Positions 6,033-13,656 of a stretch of 21,116 nt of DNA are shown one piece after another. The number at the start of each line of letters is the position of its first letter. The first letter of the stretch is position 1. Made by a program: the position numbers and the translations under genes. Source of the stretch: Methanobacteriota archaeon (GTDB lineage: Archaea; Hydrothermarchaeota; Hydrothermarchaeia; Hydrothermarchaeales; BMS3B). The stretch is taken from NCBI GenBank assembly GCA_003229935.1, contig QIGD01000050.1, positions 1 to 21,116 of the forward strand. Reading direction: 5' to 3'. The notes under the pieces are model-generated. The model was given only the letters and a program-made list of their open reading frames with translations, did not search any database and had not been told where the DNA came from.

Positions 6033-6956
6033 ATGAAAGAAAGACAGATTTTACTTTTCAAGGTTATTGAAACTCTCGAAGCAATAGGATATATATGCTC
6101 AGATAGTTGTTTCCTTGGAAATACCTGTCTTGACTTTCTTGCAAGAAAGAATGGAAAGCTCCTGATTATAAAGGTTATTAGTAATATAGATAGTATAACC
6201 GAATCTCAAGCAGCCGAGATGCTCAAGCTTGCCTCGCTTTTTGGAGCTTCTCCGGTCATTATTGGTAAGAAGCGCAGACTGGGAAGTCTTGAAGACAATG
6301 TTGTATACAACAGGAAAGGAATATATGCACTGAGCCTGATAACCTTTTCAAGAGCTCTCGATGGCGAACTACCTTCTGCTGAGAGTGACAGGGGGGGCTA
6401 TTTTGTAAATCTTGACCATGAAGCTCTGATGGGAATGAGAAAAGAGTTGAGGATGAGCAGAAAGAAAGTTGCCGAAAGTGCGGGGATTACACCAAGGATG
6501 CTTTATGACTATGAAATAGACAAAAGTAAAGCTTCACTGAAGGTTGCTGTGAAACTGGAAAAGATTTTCAGTACAAAAATTTCCATAGGTATTGATATCT
6601 TCTCTGTTCCAGAAATTCCAGAAGATATAAACTCTTCAAAAAGCTCTCTTTTAAACAGGCTGGCTTTACTGGGTTTTGATGTCTTTCCTGCAAAAAAGGC
6701 TCCTTTTTCAGGAATCATTAAAGAAAAAAAAGAGATTATTATAACCCGGAAATTTACCCTACCTGTAAAATTAATTAAAAACAAGATTGCACTGCTGAAA
6801 AGTATAGCTGAAACAGCGGAAACAGGAGCTTTTATTGTGAGCAGAGAGAAGCATAAGAACATTTTCGGGCTTCCTAACATAAAAGAGAAAGAGATTAAAG
6901 AGATGAAAGAAGCTTCCGAGCTCTTTGAAATTATTGAAGAGCATACTGCTGACTGA
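6033..6956 (+). CDS. COG1395-type HTH regulator with nuclease-like N-terminal domain
   Basis: A 307-residue archaeal protein resembling the MJ0164-type putative HTH regulators. Residues 1-110 look like a restriction-endonuclease-type fold (LDFLARKNGKLLIIKVISNI): D34 and K47 sit where PD-(D/E)xK enzymes have catalytic residues, but the acidic residue before the Lys is Ile, so nuclease activity is unlikely. Residues 128-185 form an XRE-type HTH (LRMSRKKVAESAGITPRMLYDYE). The remaining 120 residues form a conserved C-terminal domain of unknown role. It heads a same-strand cluster with the DUF763 and DHH genes (15-39-base gap to the next). Binding targets are unknown. Confidence 0.8.
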   Translation: MKERQILLFKVIETLEAIGYICSDSCFLGNTCLDFLARKNGKLLIIKVISNIDSITESQAAEMLKLASLFGASPVIIGKKRRLGSLEDNVVYNRKGIYALSLITFSRALDGELPSAESDRGGYFVNLDHEALMGMRKELRMSRKKVAESAGITPRMLYDYEIDKSKASLKVAVKLEKIFSTKISIGIDIFSVPEIPEDINSSKSSLLNRLALLGFDVFPAKKAPFSGIIKEKKEIIITRKFTLPVKLIKNKIALLKSIAETAETGAFIVSREKHKNIFGLPNIKEKEIKEMKEASELFEIIEEHTAD

Positions 6957-6995
6957 TTCTCAAACTGAGCCATGTTAATTTTCTCCTTCTCCAGT

Positions 6996-8096
6996 ATGCG
7001 TACTGGTATGGCTGAGCTTCCCCTGCATAACGGGAAGGCTCCCCGGTGGTTATTTTACAGAATGGTAAGGCTCTCAGAGTCTGTACTGGACTATATGAGT
7101 TATGAGTATAACCAGAGGGAACTTCTTTTAAGAATATCAAACCCATTCTGGTTTCAGGCCCTTAGCTGTGCTTTAGGTTTTGACTGGCATAGCTCTGGAA
7201 CAACAACCACAACCCTCGGAGCACTGAAGCAGGCATGCAAACCAGAGGAACATGGTATAGCTTTTGCAGGAGGAAAAGGCAAGGCTTCAATGCGAACAAA
7301 AGAAGAGATAGAAAACTTTGGCGATATTTTCAATCTACCAACTGTAAAAATTGAAAGTATGAGAAGAGCCTCAAAACTGGCTGCAAAGGTGGACAACTCA
7401 TGTCTGCAGGATGGTTATCAGATTTATCACCACAGTTTCATATTAACAGAAAAAGGTGAATGGGCTGTTGTCCAGCAGGGAATGATGGCTGAAAAAAAAT
7501 ATGCCAGACGTTACCACTGGCTGGGCTTAAAAACTAAAAGTTTTATTGATGAACCACATGAAGCAATTCTGTGCGATACAAAAGAAGAAAAGACTCTTGA
7601 TATGACCTCAAGAAAAAGTGAAGAAGCAAGAAAAGCTTCCATTGATCTTGCAAATGACGGTATTAAAAGATTGAATAGAATTGTAACAGGTCAGAGAAGC
7701 CTAGATGAATTCACCCATCCAGAGATTCATTTTCCAAAGAGACATGGAATTCAGAGAGTGGATATATCTCCATCAGGCTGGAAAGCTCTTAAAATAGCAA
7801 GTGAAATCCAACCTGAAAACTATGAGGAGCTAATTTCAATTTCTGGTCTTGGTGCAAAGACTATAAGAGCACTGGCTCTTCTCTCAGAACTCCTCTTTGG
7901 CACTGAAGCCTCATGGAAAGACCCTGTGAAATACTCCTTTGCACATGGCGGTAAAGATGGAATACCCTATCCTGTAGACACTAAAACTTATGATGAAACC
8001 ATAGATGTCCTGAAAAATGCCCTTCAGGAAGCAAAAGTTGGTAATGATGAAAAATATAAAGCATTAGAGAGGTTAAAAATTTTTACAGATATATAA
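6996..8096 (+). CDS. DUF763-family protein
   Basis: A 366-residue member of DUF763 (COG1415), recognised by the N-terminal signature MRTGMAELPLHNGKAPRWLF and the following SGTTTTTLGALK and GGKGKASMRT. ATG 6996 is used because family members begin with MRTG; an in-frame ATG at 6972 would add eight residues with no family match. Around residues 276-300, ISISGLGAKTIRALALLSEL resembles a helix-hairpin-helix, which suggests nucleic-acid contact. Biochemical function is not established for the family. It follows the COG1395 gene closely with no ribosome site, so it is probably co-transcribed. The DHH phosphoesterase gene begins 17 bases after its stop. Confidence 0.85.
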   Translation: MRTGMAELPLHNGKAPRWLFYRMVRLSESVLDYMSYEYNQRELLLRISNPFWFQALSCALGFDWHSSGTTTTTLGALKQACKPEEHGIAFAGGKGKASMRTKEEIENFGDIFNLPTVKIESMRRASKLAAKVDNSCLQDGYQIYHHSFILTEKGEWAVVQQGMMAEKKYARRYHWLGLKTKSFIDEPHEAILCDTKEEKTLDMTSRKSEEARKASIDLANDGIKRLNRIVTGQRSLDEFTHPEIHFPKRHGIQRVDISPSGWKALKIASEIQPENYEELISISGLGAKTIRALALLSELLFGTEASWKDPVKYSFAHGGKDGIPYPVDTKTYDETIDVLKNALQEAKVGNDEKYKALERLKIFTDI

Positions 8097-8113
8097 CATT
8101 TTTTAATAAGGTG

Positions 8114-9028
8114 ATGCGCATACCTGTTATAGTTGTCCATGGAGACTGCGATGGTCTGATATCTTCTGCTCTGATTTTACAAAATATTCCTGAAGACAGG
8201 GCAAGAATATACTATTCATCCCCATATTTTCTCAGAGATACTATATGCAAGGCAATGCTTGGTACAAAAGCAGATGTTATCTATATAGCAGACCTCTCAC
8301 CAAGTAGAGAAACTATTGCTGCCAGCAGTGTTTACTCCAGAGCCTTCTGGTTTGACCATCATACCATTGAACCATCGGAAGCACCTGGAAATGTTATTCT
8401 TACTATGGATAGCAATGCCGGAAGTGCAGCACGGGTGGTTGCCAGATACTTTAAGGCCGAAGATGAAATCGTGAATATAGCTGACCAGATAGATAAAAAC
8501 AGAATCGAAAGCTTCAAGGCAGAGCAGCTCAGGAGTCTTGTAGGGTATCTGAAAAAATATACTCATGGAATAACATTTGCCCTTAAAATGCGTTCTCTTG
8601 CAATATCCCTGGCTGAAAAGGGTATTGACACTGTTTTATCTGATAAAGAGAATCTCGAAGGTATCGCCATATATCAGAATTATCTCCAGGGTTTCTCTCT
8701 GGAAATTGAAAAAAAGGTCAACGTTCATGAAATTTCCGGCGCGAGGGTTGCAATTTATACAACTCAGGAATTCAATCCGGTATATTTCATAACAAACAAG
8801 CTTAAAGAGCACAGCATGGCACCTTTTAATTATATAGTAGTTGCTGTATACAGAAATCAAAGTAATAAAACAAAACTTGAGTTCAGAACCCATACAGGCG
8901 AGGATGTTCTCAATCTAGCAAAGATATTTGGTGGAGGTGGTCACAGATTGGCCAGCGGAGCAACAGTAACAGAGAATATCAGCGAAATGCAAATTCTTAA
9001 AGCTATTGAATCTCTCCAGAAACAATAA
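8114..9028 (+). CDS. DHH/DHHA1-family phosphoesterase
   Basis: The 304-residue protein has the full DHH motif series: HGD11-C-D13-G, IAD60-LS, D81-H-H83, and a C-terminal DHHA1 domain with GGGGHRLASGA (273-283). These residues bind two Mn ions in RecJ-like exonucleases, nanoRNases and cyclic-dinucleotide phosphodiesterases. At this length and without an OB domain it fits the short nanoRNase/pAp-phosphatase-like group rather than full RecJ; the substrate is open. ATG 8114 follows GTG 8111 and an AAGGTG sequence. A TATATAA sequence near 8091-8097 is at leaderless spacing, so it may also have its own promoter. Its 3' end overlaps the convergent cbiT by 26 bases. Confidence 0.85.
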   Translation: MRIPVIVVHGDCDGLISSALILQNIPEDRARIYYSSPYFLRDTICKAMLGTKADVIYIADLSPSRETIAASSVYSRAFWFDHHTIEPSEAPGNVILTMDSNAGSAARVVARYFKAEDEIVNIADQIDKNRIESFKAEQLRSLVGYLKKYTHGITFALKMRSLAISLAEKGIDTVLSDKENLEGIAIYQNYLQGFSLEIEKKVNVHEISGARVAIYTTQEFNPVYFITNKLKEHSMAPFNYIVVAVYRNQSNKTKLEFRTHTGEDVLNLAKIFGGGGHRLASGATVTENISEMQILKAIESLQKQ

Positions 9029-9575
9029 AAACAGGATTTCTTGCTCTTAAAGACTTATATTTACCGAGCTTCTCTGCCTTTGCCACTATAATTTCTGAAA
9101 CCTCAGATTCAAAACTGCCTTCAAGAACTTTAAAGGCAGTACAGAGATTTTCAAGAGTTATAAGGCTTACAACAATCCGCCCTCCAGGTCTGAGTTTTTC
9201 TTTAGCACCATTGATAATATCCTCAATTTTCCCGGAGCTTCCTCCAACAATTACTCTATCAAGCCTGGGAAGAGATTCAAGGGCTTCTGGGGCCTCACCA
9301 TGAATAACTTCAATATTATCTGCTCCAAACTTATCAATATTTGCCTTCAATATACCTATAGCTTCGCTGCTCTTTTCCACTGCATAAACTCTACCCTCCG
9401 AAGCAAGGAGTGCTGCCTCTATACTCAAACTACCTGTACCAGCACCAATATCAGCCACAATGCTGTTTCTATTCAGTCTCAGCCTGTGAAGTATGATGGC
9501 TCTGACCTCCTCCTTTGTCATCGGAACTTTACCCCTTATAAACTCATTATCAGCTATTCCAAAACACCTATTCAC
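9003..9575 (-). CDS. cbiT: CbiT, cobalt-precorrin-6B C15-methyltransferase (decarboxylating)
   Basis: A 190-residue class I SAM-dependent methyltransferase. The CbiT-specific PMTKEEVRA (18-26) precedes the SAM loop ADIGAGTGSLSIE (41-53), followed by VYAVEKS and DRVIVGGSSG. In anaerobic cobalamin synthesis it methylates C15 and removes the C12 acetate carboxyl. In aerobic bacteria the same activity is fused to CbiE as CobL; here the two are separate genes, as in most archaea. The GTG at 9575 overlaps the cbiE stop by eight bases. The longer frame back to 9620 lies inside cbiE and lacks family similarity. It is the last gene of the mtnA-cbiDET operon. Confidence 0.88.
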   Translation of the reverse strand: MNRCFGIADNEFIRGKVPMTKEEVRAIILHRLRLNRNSIVADIGAGTGSLSIEAALLASEGRVYAVEKSSEAIGILKANIDKFGADNIEVIHGEAPEALESLPRLDRVIVGGSSGKIEDIINGAKEKLRPGGRIVVSLITLENLCTAFKVLEGSFESEVSEIIVAKAEKLGKYKSLRARNPVFIVSGEIQ

Positions 9576-10182
9576 TCCATACCACCACAATTGAATTTTC
9601 TGGAAAGTTACCTGAGGCAATTTCCATGAGGTTTGATATAAGTATTATTTCATCTTCAGAGGTAAGATTACAGCATACACCTGCCTTAAGATTCCCCAGC
9701 TCTTTCAGAAGTTTTTCAGCCACCTTCTGGGGAGAATTTCTGCTATCCGTGAAAATTGCCACCTTCCTGTTATTCCTCACCACAGAACTGATATTTTCAT
9801 GGTTTCTCCCATGAAGCGATATAAGCCTTACATCCTCCCATGTTTCTCTGAACTTTGCAAAACATAGCTGAAGAGAGCTAATTCCAGGTATAACTTCAAT
9901 TTCATCCCTGTCAAACTTTTCAAGAAGAAATTTGAGAATACTGAAAATGCCGGGGTCACCGGAAGTAAGTACTGCCACAGTTTTGTCCATATTTTCTCTT
10001 ACAAAAGATTCTAGTTCATGAAGGTTGTTTTTTATCTGAAATTTCCTTTTTTCCCTGGAAACCAGCATCAAAGCTCTGGACCCGCCAGCTACTGCCCGGG
10101 CTTTTTCCAATGCAACCCTCGCCACAGGAGTAAGATATTTTTCATTTCCCGGTCCTGTGCCTATAACAAGTATTCTGCCCAT
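9568..10182 (-). CDS. cbiE: CbiE, cobalt-precorrin-7 C5-methyltransferase
   Basis: A 204-residue class III (tetrapyrrole) methyltransferase. Key stretches are VIGTGPGN (6-13), LTSGDPGIFS (72-81) and IPGISSLQ (98-105), all typical of SAM binding in this fold. In the anaerobic B12 pathway it methylates C5 of the corrinoid ring and works next to CbiT. Its ATG lies 22 bases inside the end of cbiD, and an AGGT-type ribosome site precedes it inside cbiD, so translation is probably coupled. Length is normal for the unfused enzyme. Confidence 0.88.
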   Translation of the reverse strand: MGRILVIGTGPGNEKYLTPVARVALEKARAVAGGSRALMLVSREKRKFQIKNNLHELESFVRENMDKTVAVLTSGDPGIFSILKFLLEKFDRDEIEVIPGISSLQLCFAKFRETWEDVRLISLHGRNHENISSVVRNNRKVAIFTDSRNSPQKVAEKLLKELGNLKAGVCCNLTSEDEIILISNLMEIASGNFPENSIVVVWSE

Positions 10183-11234
10183 TTTATTCTACCTGCCTTC
10201 TCATCCCAAGAGAGAATTTCTTCTGTCATTGAAGTAAGAACAGTCCCAGTCTCTATTTTAAACCTTTCTTCAACCTTCTCTGAAACCTTCTCTGCTATCC
10301 TCTTCAGAATTCTATTCTTTAAATCATGCTCAAGCAGATTTATAGCTTCCTGAATATTTGAACATGTCATTATCCCCTTAATCTCCTCCCTTGAAGCTCC
10401 TTCAAAACAGGCATTTGCTGCAAGAATTTCAAATTTTGCATCAGCAACCTTTGAATGGGTGTTAAATATCCCAGCACTGAGTTTCATAAGCTTACCTACA
10501 TAGCCCAGAAGGAGTATTTTTTCAACCCCCTTTTCTCTGCACTTCTCAATCATGAAATCAAAATAGTTCCCAACCTTTATAATAGCATCCTCAGGAATCC
10601 CTTTTTTCATTGCAAGGACAAAACCAAGATTGCCTGGTGTCAGAATAACCTCCGTGAAACCTTCTGCCAAAGCCACATCCACCTGAGGTAATATGCTTTC
10701 CCTGTAGGCTTTCTCGCTCCATGGCGTTACCACACCTGTTGTACCAAGAATGGATATTCCTCCAGCTATTCCCAGCTTGGGGTTAAGAGTTTTTTCTGCC
10801 AGCTCTTTTCCCCTAGGAATTGAAAGTGTAATTTCAACTCCTCTGCCAGACGGAAGAGCTTCTTCAATAGCTTTAATTATCATTTTTCTGGGTACAGGAT
10901 TTATAGCAGGTTCTCCTATGGGCACTCTCAAACCTGGTTTTGTCACTATACCTATACCATCGCCAGCTTTAAGCTTTATTCCCTCTGCAGTTTCTTCCGC
11001 CTCTGCAAAAATCTCAACACCTCTTGTAACATCAGGGTCATTGCTCCAGTTTTTTACTGTTTTTGCAACTGCCCTACCTTCTGAAAGTGTTACCTTAATC
11101 ACCCTGATATCAACTCTCTTACTGTCGGGTAGTGCCACAGTAACTCTATCAGAAAATATACCTGAAAATAAGGCTTTTACTGCAGCTTTTGCTGCGGCAC
11201 TTGCAAATGTACCAGTTGTATATCCTATTTTCAT
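10161..11234 (-). CDS. cbiD: CbiD, cobalt-precorrin-5B C1-methyltransferase
   Basis: A 357-residue protein with the CbiD signature near its start (IGYTTGTFASAAAKAA), plus TLSIPRGKELAEKTLNPKLGIAGGISILGTTG. CbiD methylates C1 of the corrin precursor with SAM during anaerobic ring contraction and has no relation to the CbiE/CbiT folds. The ATG at 11234 shares one base with the mtnA stop (TGATG overlap); the GTG at 11237 is less likely. Length agrees with the family. Other cobalamin genes (cbiC, cbiF, cbiH and so on) are not in the window. Confidence 0.9.
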   Translation of the reverse strand: MKIGYTTGTFASAAAKAAVKALFSGIFSDRVTVALPDSKRVDIRVIKVTLSEGRAVAKTVKNWSNDPDVTRGVEIFAEAEETAEGIKLKAGDGIGIVTKPGLRVPIGEPAINPVPRKMIIKAIEEALPSGRGVEITLSIPRGKELAEKTLNPKLGIAGGISILGTTGVVTPWSEKAYRESILPQVDVALAEGFTEVILTPGNLGFVLAMKKGIPEDAIIKVGNYFDFMIEKCREKGVEKILLLGYVGKLMKLSAGIFNTHSKVADAKFEILAANACFEGASREEIKGIMTCSNIQEAINLLEHDLKNRILKRIAEKVSEKVEERFKIETGTVLTSMTEEILSWDEKAGRIKWAEYLL

Positions 11235-12250
11235 CACTCAAAAGCTCTCCTTATGCTTTCTTTAAAATGAGGCCTCAAAACTCCTTTTTCCGTTATTATT
11301 GCAGTTATATATTCAGCCGGTGTGACATCAAAGGCAGGATTGAGAATATTTGCTTCTGGAGGCACAATTCTTTTTCCAGAAAAAAATTCAAGTTCCTCTT
11401 TCTTTCTGTATTCTATTGGAATATCTTCACCACTTTCAGCCCTTAAATCAATTGTGGAAAGAGGAGCAGCCACATAGAAGGGAACTTTGTGTTCCTTTGC
11501 AAGCACAGCAAGAGTATATGTTCCTATTTTGTTGGCAGTATCCCCATTGGCTGCTATCCTATCTGCACCCACTATAACTTTTGTGACATTGTGCCTGCGC
11601 ATAACAAAGCCTGCCATGCTATCCGTTATAACAGTTACAGGCACATGTGCCTGTGAAAGTTCAAAAGCAGTCAGTCTTGCCCCCTGAAGCAGAGGTCTCG
11701 TTTCGTCAGCAAATACTTTTATCTCTTTTCCCTGCTTCCAAGCTTCAAGAATCACACCTAAAGCAGTTCCAATGCCTCCTGTAGCCAGACCTCCAGCATT
11801 GCAGTGGGTTTGAACAATATCACCACTCTCCAGGAGTTCAGCACCATACCTGCTAAGCTTCCCGTTAATCTCAAGGTCTTCCTCATAAATTCTTAAAGCC
11901 TCAGAAATTGCAGTACCGGAAGGGTCTTCTGATACCCTGACTTTTTCCATAACTCTGTCAAGAGCCCAAACAAGATTTACTGCAGTAGGTCTGGTGGCTT
12001 TTATTACTTTATATGTCTCGTCTAGAGCTTCTATAATCCCTTTTCTGCTTCTGGCTGAATTTTTAGAGACAGTTAAAGCAAGTGCAAAAGCAGCAGCTAT
12101 ACCGAGAGCAGGGGCTCCTCTTATTCTGAGAGATTTTATTGCTTCAGCTATACAGCTTATTTCTCTACATTCAATATATTCAATTTTCTCTGGAAGAAGA
12201 GTCTGGTCAAGAATTACTACTCTGTCACCCCTGAATTCTATTGTTCTCAT
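11234..12250 (-). CDS. mtnA: MtnA-type S-methyl-5-thioribose-1-phosphate isomerase
   Basis: A 338-residue member of the eIF2B-related isomerase family. Visible signatures are RGAPALG (44-50), THC150NAGGLATGGIGTALG, ADETRP (181-186) and VGAD230RIAANGDTANKIGTY. C150 and D230 keep the 80-residue spacing of the catalytic Cys160/Asp240 pair of Bacillus MtnA. It interconverts the aldose and ketose phosphates of methylthioribose in methionine salvage. Ribose-1,5-bisphosphate isomerase is a related archaeal alternative, but the motif set fits MtnA better. AGGTGG lies four to five bases before the ATG, and a TATA box is at 12282-12289. It is the first gene of the operon with cbiD, cbiE and cbiT. Confidence 0.88.
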   Translation of the reverse strand: MRTIEFRGDRVVILDQTLLPEKIEYIECREISCIAEAIKSLRIRGAPALGIAAAFALALTVSKNSARSRKGIIEALDETYKVIKATRPTAVNLVWALDRVMEKVRVSEDPSGTAISEALRIYEEDLEINGKLSRYGAELLESGDIVQTHCNAGGLATGGIGTALGVILEAWKQGKEIKVFADETRPLLQGARLTAFELSQAHVPVTVITDSMAGFVMRRHNVTKVIVGADRIAANGDTANKIGTYTLAVLAKEHKVPFYVAAPLSTIDLRAESGEDIPIEYRKKEELEFFSGKRIVPPEANILNPAFDVTPAEYITAIITEKGVLRPHFKESIRRAFE

Positions 12251-12281
12251 TATACCACCTGGAATTATTTTGAACCCGAGG

Positions 12282-12289
12282 TATTTAAA
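12282..12289 (-). promoter_or_regulatory. promoter of the mtnA-cbiDET operon
   Basis: On the minus strand CTTTAAATAC gives a TTTAAATA box 32-39 bases before the mtnA ATG, predicting a start near 12262 and a leader of about 12 bases that still holds the AGGTGG ribosome site. Such a short leader leaves no room for a riboswitch. Confidence 0.5.
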
Positions 12290-12397
12290 GATATAGTTAT
12301 AGCAGGTCTCAGATTATTAACAAATATTTCGTTCATATTTAAGAGGTCTATAAAGTCATAGCTTTATGAACAAAGCATCAATAAGCCAGCTAAGCTT

Positions 12398-12579
12398 TAC
12401 GATATTTTAGGCAGAAAGCCCACGACTTTAGAGGCTGTCCCGTAATCAAAAATACTACGGGAAATAAGCTATATTTAGCCTTTATTGTCTAAAATAAGCA
12501 GTCTTTATATAAAATAAGCAGTCTTTATATTACTGAGAGTAATTGTCGGACAGCCTCTTTAGTCGTGGGAGTATGTCAG
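12398..12579 (+). mobile_element. IS605-type right-end-like hairpin carrying a MITE
   Basis: Read forward: TTACGATATTTTAGGCAGAA, then stem CCCACGAC (12419-12426), loop TTTA, MITE (12431-12557), TTTA, stem GTCGTGGG (12562-12569) and AGTATGTCAG. The outer part resembles the right end of IS1341-type TnpB elements, where a hairpin is followed by a conserved short tail. The 127-bp MITE has termini GAGGCTGTC/GACAGCCTC and contains a 20-bp tandem duplication. No transposase gene is attached. Together with the inverted copy at 13495-13656 it brackets two genes. Confidence 0.75.
12491..12530. repeat. 20-bp tandem duplication inside the MITE
   Basis: AAAATAAGCAGTCTTTATAT occurs twice in a row (12491-12510 and 12511-12530). 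The other two MITE copies hold one version each, so this is a local duplication that accounts exactly for the 20-bp length difference from the 107-bp copy at 13.5 kb. Confidence 0.9.
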
Positions 12580-12594
12580 CAATTAAATAATTAG

Positions 12595-12897
12595 CTATTC
12601 AATCACAATCGTCTCTGCAATAGCAATTATTTCACCTATCAACTTCAGAATACTCCTGCCCTTATCTGTTATTTTTGTCCTCTTTCCATATCGTGTCAAG
12701 TCACCCTTGACAACAAGAAGTTCTATAGTGTTATAAACATCCGTAGCCTCAAAACCCTTTGAAACCAGTTCTATTCCCCTGTGCAACTTCTCATCCTCAT
12801 GAAGCCTTAAAACCATAAAGATAATATGTGGCTTCACATTCTGCTCACTTAATTTCTTAAGAATCTCATATACTCTGCTATCGCCTATAACCCCCAT
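12595..12897 (-). CDS. small winged-helix DNA-binding protein
   Basis: A 100-residue protein with the pattern of archaeal winged-helix regulators: helices in the first 50 residues, then VYNTIELLVVKGDLTRYGKRTKITDKGRSILKLI, where the GDLTRYGKRTKIT part reads as a beta-hairpin wing. No exact family or ligand is recognised. The gene has a TATA box at leaderless distance, and a 14-bp palindrome sits between that box and the start codon, suggesting autorepression. The ferritin-like gene lies upstream on the same strand, 85 bases away, and is a plausible co-target. Both lie between inverted hairpin elements. Confidence 0.65.
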   Translation of the reverse strand: MGVIGDSRVYEILKKLSEQNVKPHIIFMVLRLHEDEKLHRGIELVSKGFEATDVYNTIELLVVKGDLTRYGKRTKITDKGRSILKLIGEIIAIAETIVIE

Positions 12898-12903
12898 AAA
12901 TAG

Positions 12904-12927
12904 ATATCATTTGATATATTATAAATC
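12904..12927 (-). promoter_or_regulatory. promoter with overlapping palindromic operator
   Basis: On the minus strand GATTTATAATATA (12927-12915) is a TATA box about 18-30 bases before the ATG at 12897, implying a leaderless start. ATATCATTTGATAT (12904-12917) is a perfect 6+2+6 palindrome overlapping the downstream edge of the box and the initiation region. A protein bound there would block transcription. Assignment to the adjacent regulator is inference. Confidence 0.45.
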
Positions 12928-12982
12928 CTTTTTGTTTTAAAATTTGTTTTGAAAACTGAAAAATAAAAAAATCTGAAAAAGC

Positions 12983-13387
12983 TTAATCCTGCTCATAGAG
13001 AAGCTCTTCAAACTCTTTTAAATGCCATTCCTCTTCCTTAAGAATATGCTGGAGCTTCTCCTTAACTTTAATATTATCAATCGCAGAGATATGCTCTTTA
13101 TACATCTCGATACCTCCATTTTCAAGCTCTATTCCGCGCTTTAAGAAGTCACTGGCAGTCTTCCCTCCAAAATCAAGTTCTCTATGCACCATTGCAGGCT
13201 TCCCTCCAAGGTTAACGATAAGACCAGAGAGCCAGTCAGCATGTCGCATCTCATCCAGAGCAATTTCTTCAAGTTCATTACCAGTTTCACACACATTTCT
13301 AAGGGCAACAGTGGAATTCCTCATATAAACCAGAATTGCCTCAATCTCACCACTCAGGTCAATATTCAACATTTCAACAATATCCAT
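12983..13387 (-). CDS. ferritin-like diiron protein (rubrerythrin/bacterioferritin-type)
   Basis: A 134-residue four-helix protein with the ligand pattern of ferritin-like diiron proteins: Glu in helix 1 (E14/E16, SGEIEAILVYM), E46-x-x-H49 (DEMRHADWL), a Glu in helix 3 (ELENGGIEMYKEH) and E119-x-x-H122 in helix 4 (KEEEWHLKEF). Such proteins store iron or reduce peroxide. There is no C-terminal rubredoxin domain, so an external electron donor would be needed. The start at 13387 is chosen from GGGAGGT seven bases upstream; the open frame extends back to 13501, but that extension has no family match and enters the inserted repeat. Confidence 0.8.
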   Translation of the reverse strand: MDIVEMLNIDLSGEIEAILVYMRNSTVALRNVCETGNELEEIALDEMRHADWLSGLIVNLGGKPAMVHRELDFGGKTASDFLKRGIELENGGIEMYKEHISAIDNIKVKEKLQHILKEEEWHLKEFEELLYEQD

Positions 13388-13408
13388 ATATTTTACCTCC
13401 CAAACTAT

Positions 13409-13430
13409 TATATAAATATACAATATAAAG
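13409..13430 (-). promoter_or_regulatory. promoter region of the ferritin-like gene
   Basis: Two AT-rich boxes lie on the minus strand: TTTATATA (13416-13409) and CTTTATATTG (13430-13421). The second places the transcript start near 13403 and keeps the GGGAGGT ribosome site in the leader; the first would give an almost leaderless message. Confidence 0.4.
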
Positions 13431-13494
13431 TACCCAGAGAAATAAATCTGAAATTCTAAATGGCACCAAAACTCTTTAGCAGTTTCAGTGCTTC

Positions 13495-13656
13495 CTGACA
13501 TACTCCCACGACTAAAGAGGCTGTCCCGTAATCAAAAATACTATGGGGAATAAGCTAAATTTAGCCTTTATTGTCTAAAATAAACAGTCTTTACATTACT
13601 GAGAGTAATTGTCGGACAGCCTCTAAAGTCGTGGGCTTTCTGCCTAAAATATCGTA
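13495..13656 (-). mobile_element. IS605-type hairpin carrying a MITE, inverted relative to the 12.4-kb copy
   Basis: Plus-strand order is CTGACATACT, stem CCCACGAC (13505-13512), TAAA, a 107-bp MITE (13517-13623), TAAA (13624-13627), stem GTCGTGGG (13628-13635), then CTTTCTGCCTAAAATATCG and TAA. Removing the MITE and one TAAA restores a perfect hairpin. The hairpin is in opposite orientation to the 12.4-kb copy while the MITE is in the same plus-strand orientation, so the insertions were independent. Strand is given for the hairpin. Confidence 0.78.

Noticed and set aside
12251..12300. Cobalamin riboswitch ahead of the mtnA-cbi operon
   Set aside because: The predicted leader is about 12 bases and no B12-box-like sequence is visible; such riboswitches are not typical of archaea.
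12331..12371. GTTCATA/TATGAAC inverted repeat as a terminator or operator
   Set aside because: The stem is 7 bp with a long loop in AT-rich DNA and no T-run; too weak to list as a feature.
13388..13501. N-terminal extension of the ferritin-like protein in the open frame back to 13501
   Set aside because: It has no family similarity, crosses the TATA boxes and runs into the inserted repeat; GGGAGGT before 13387 fixes a better start.
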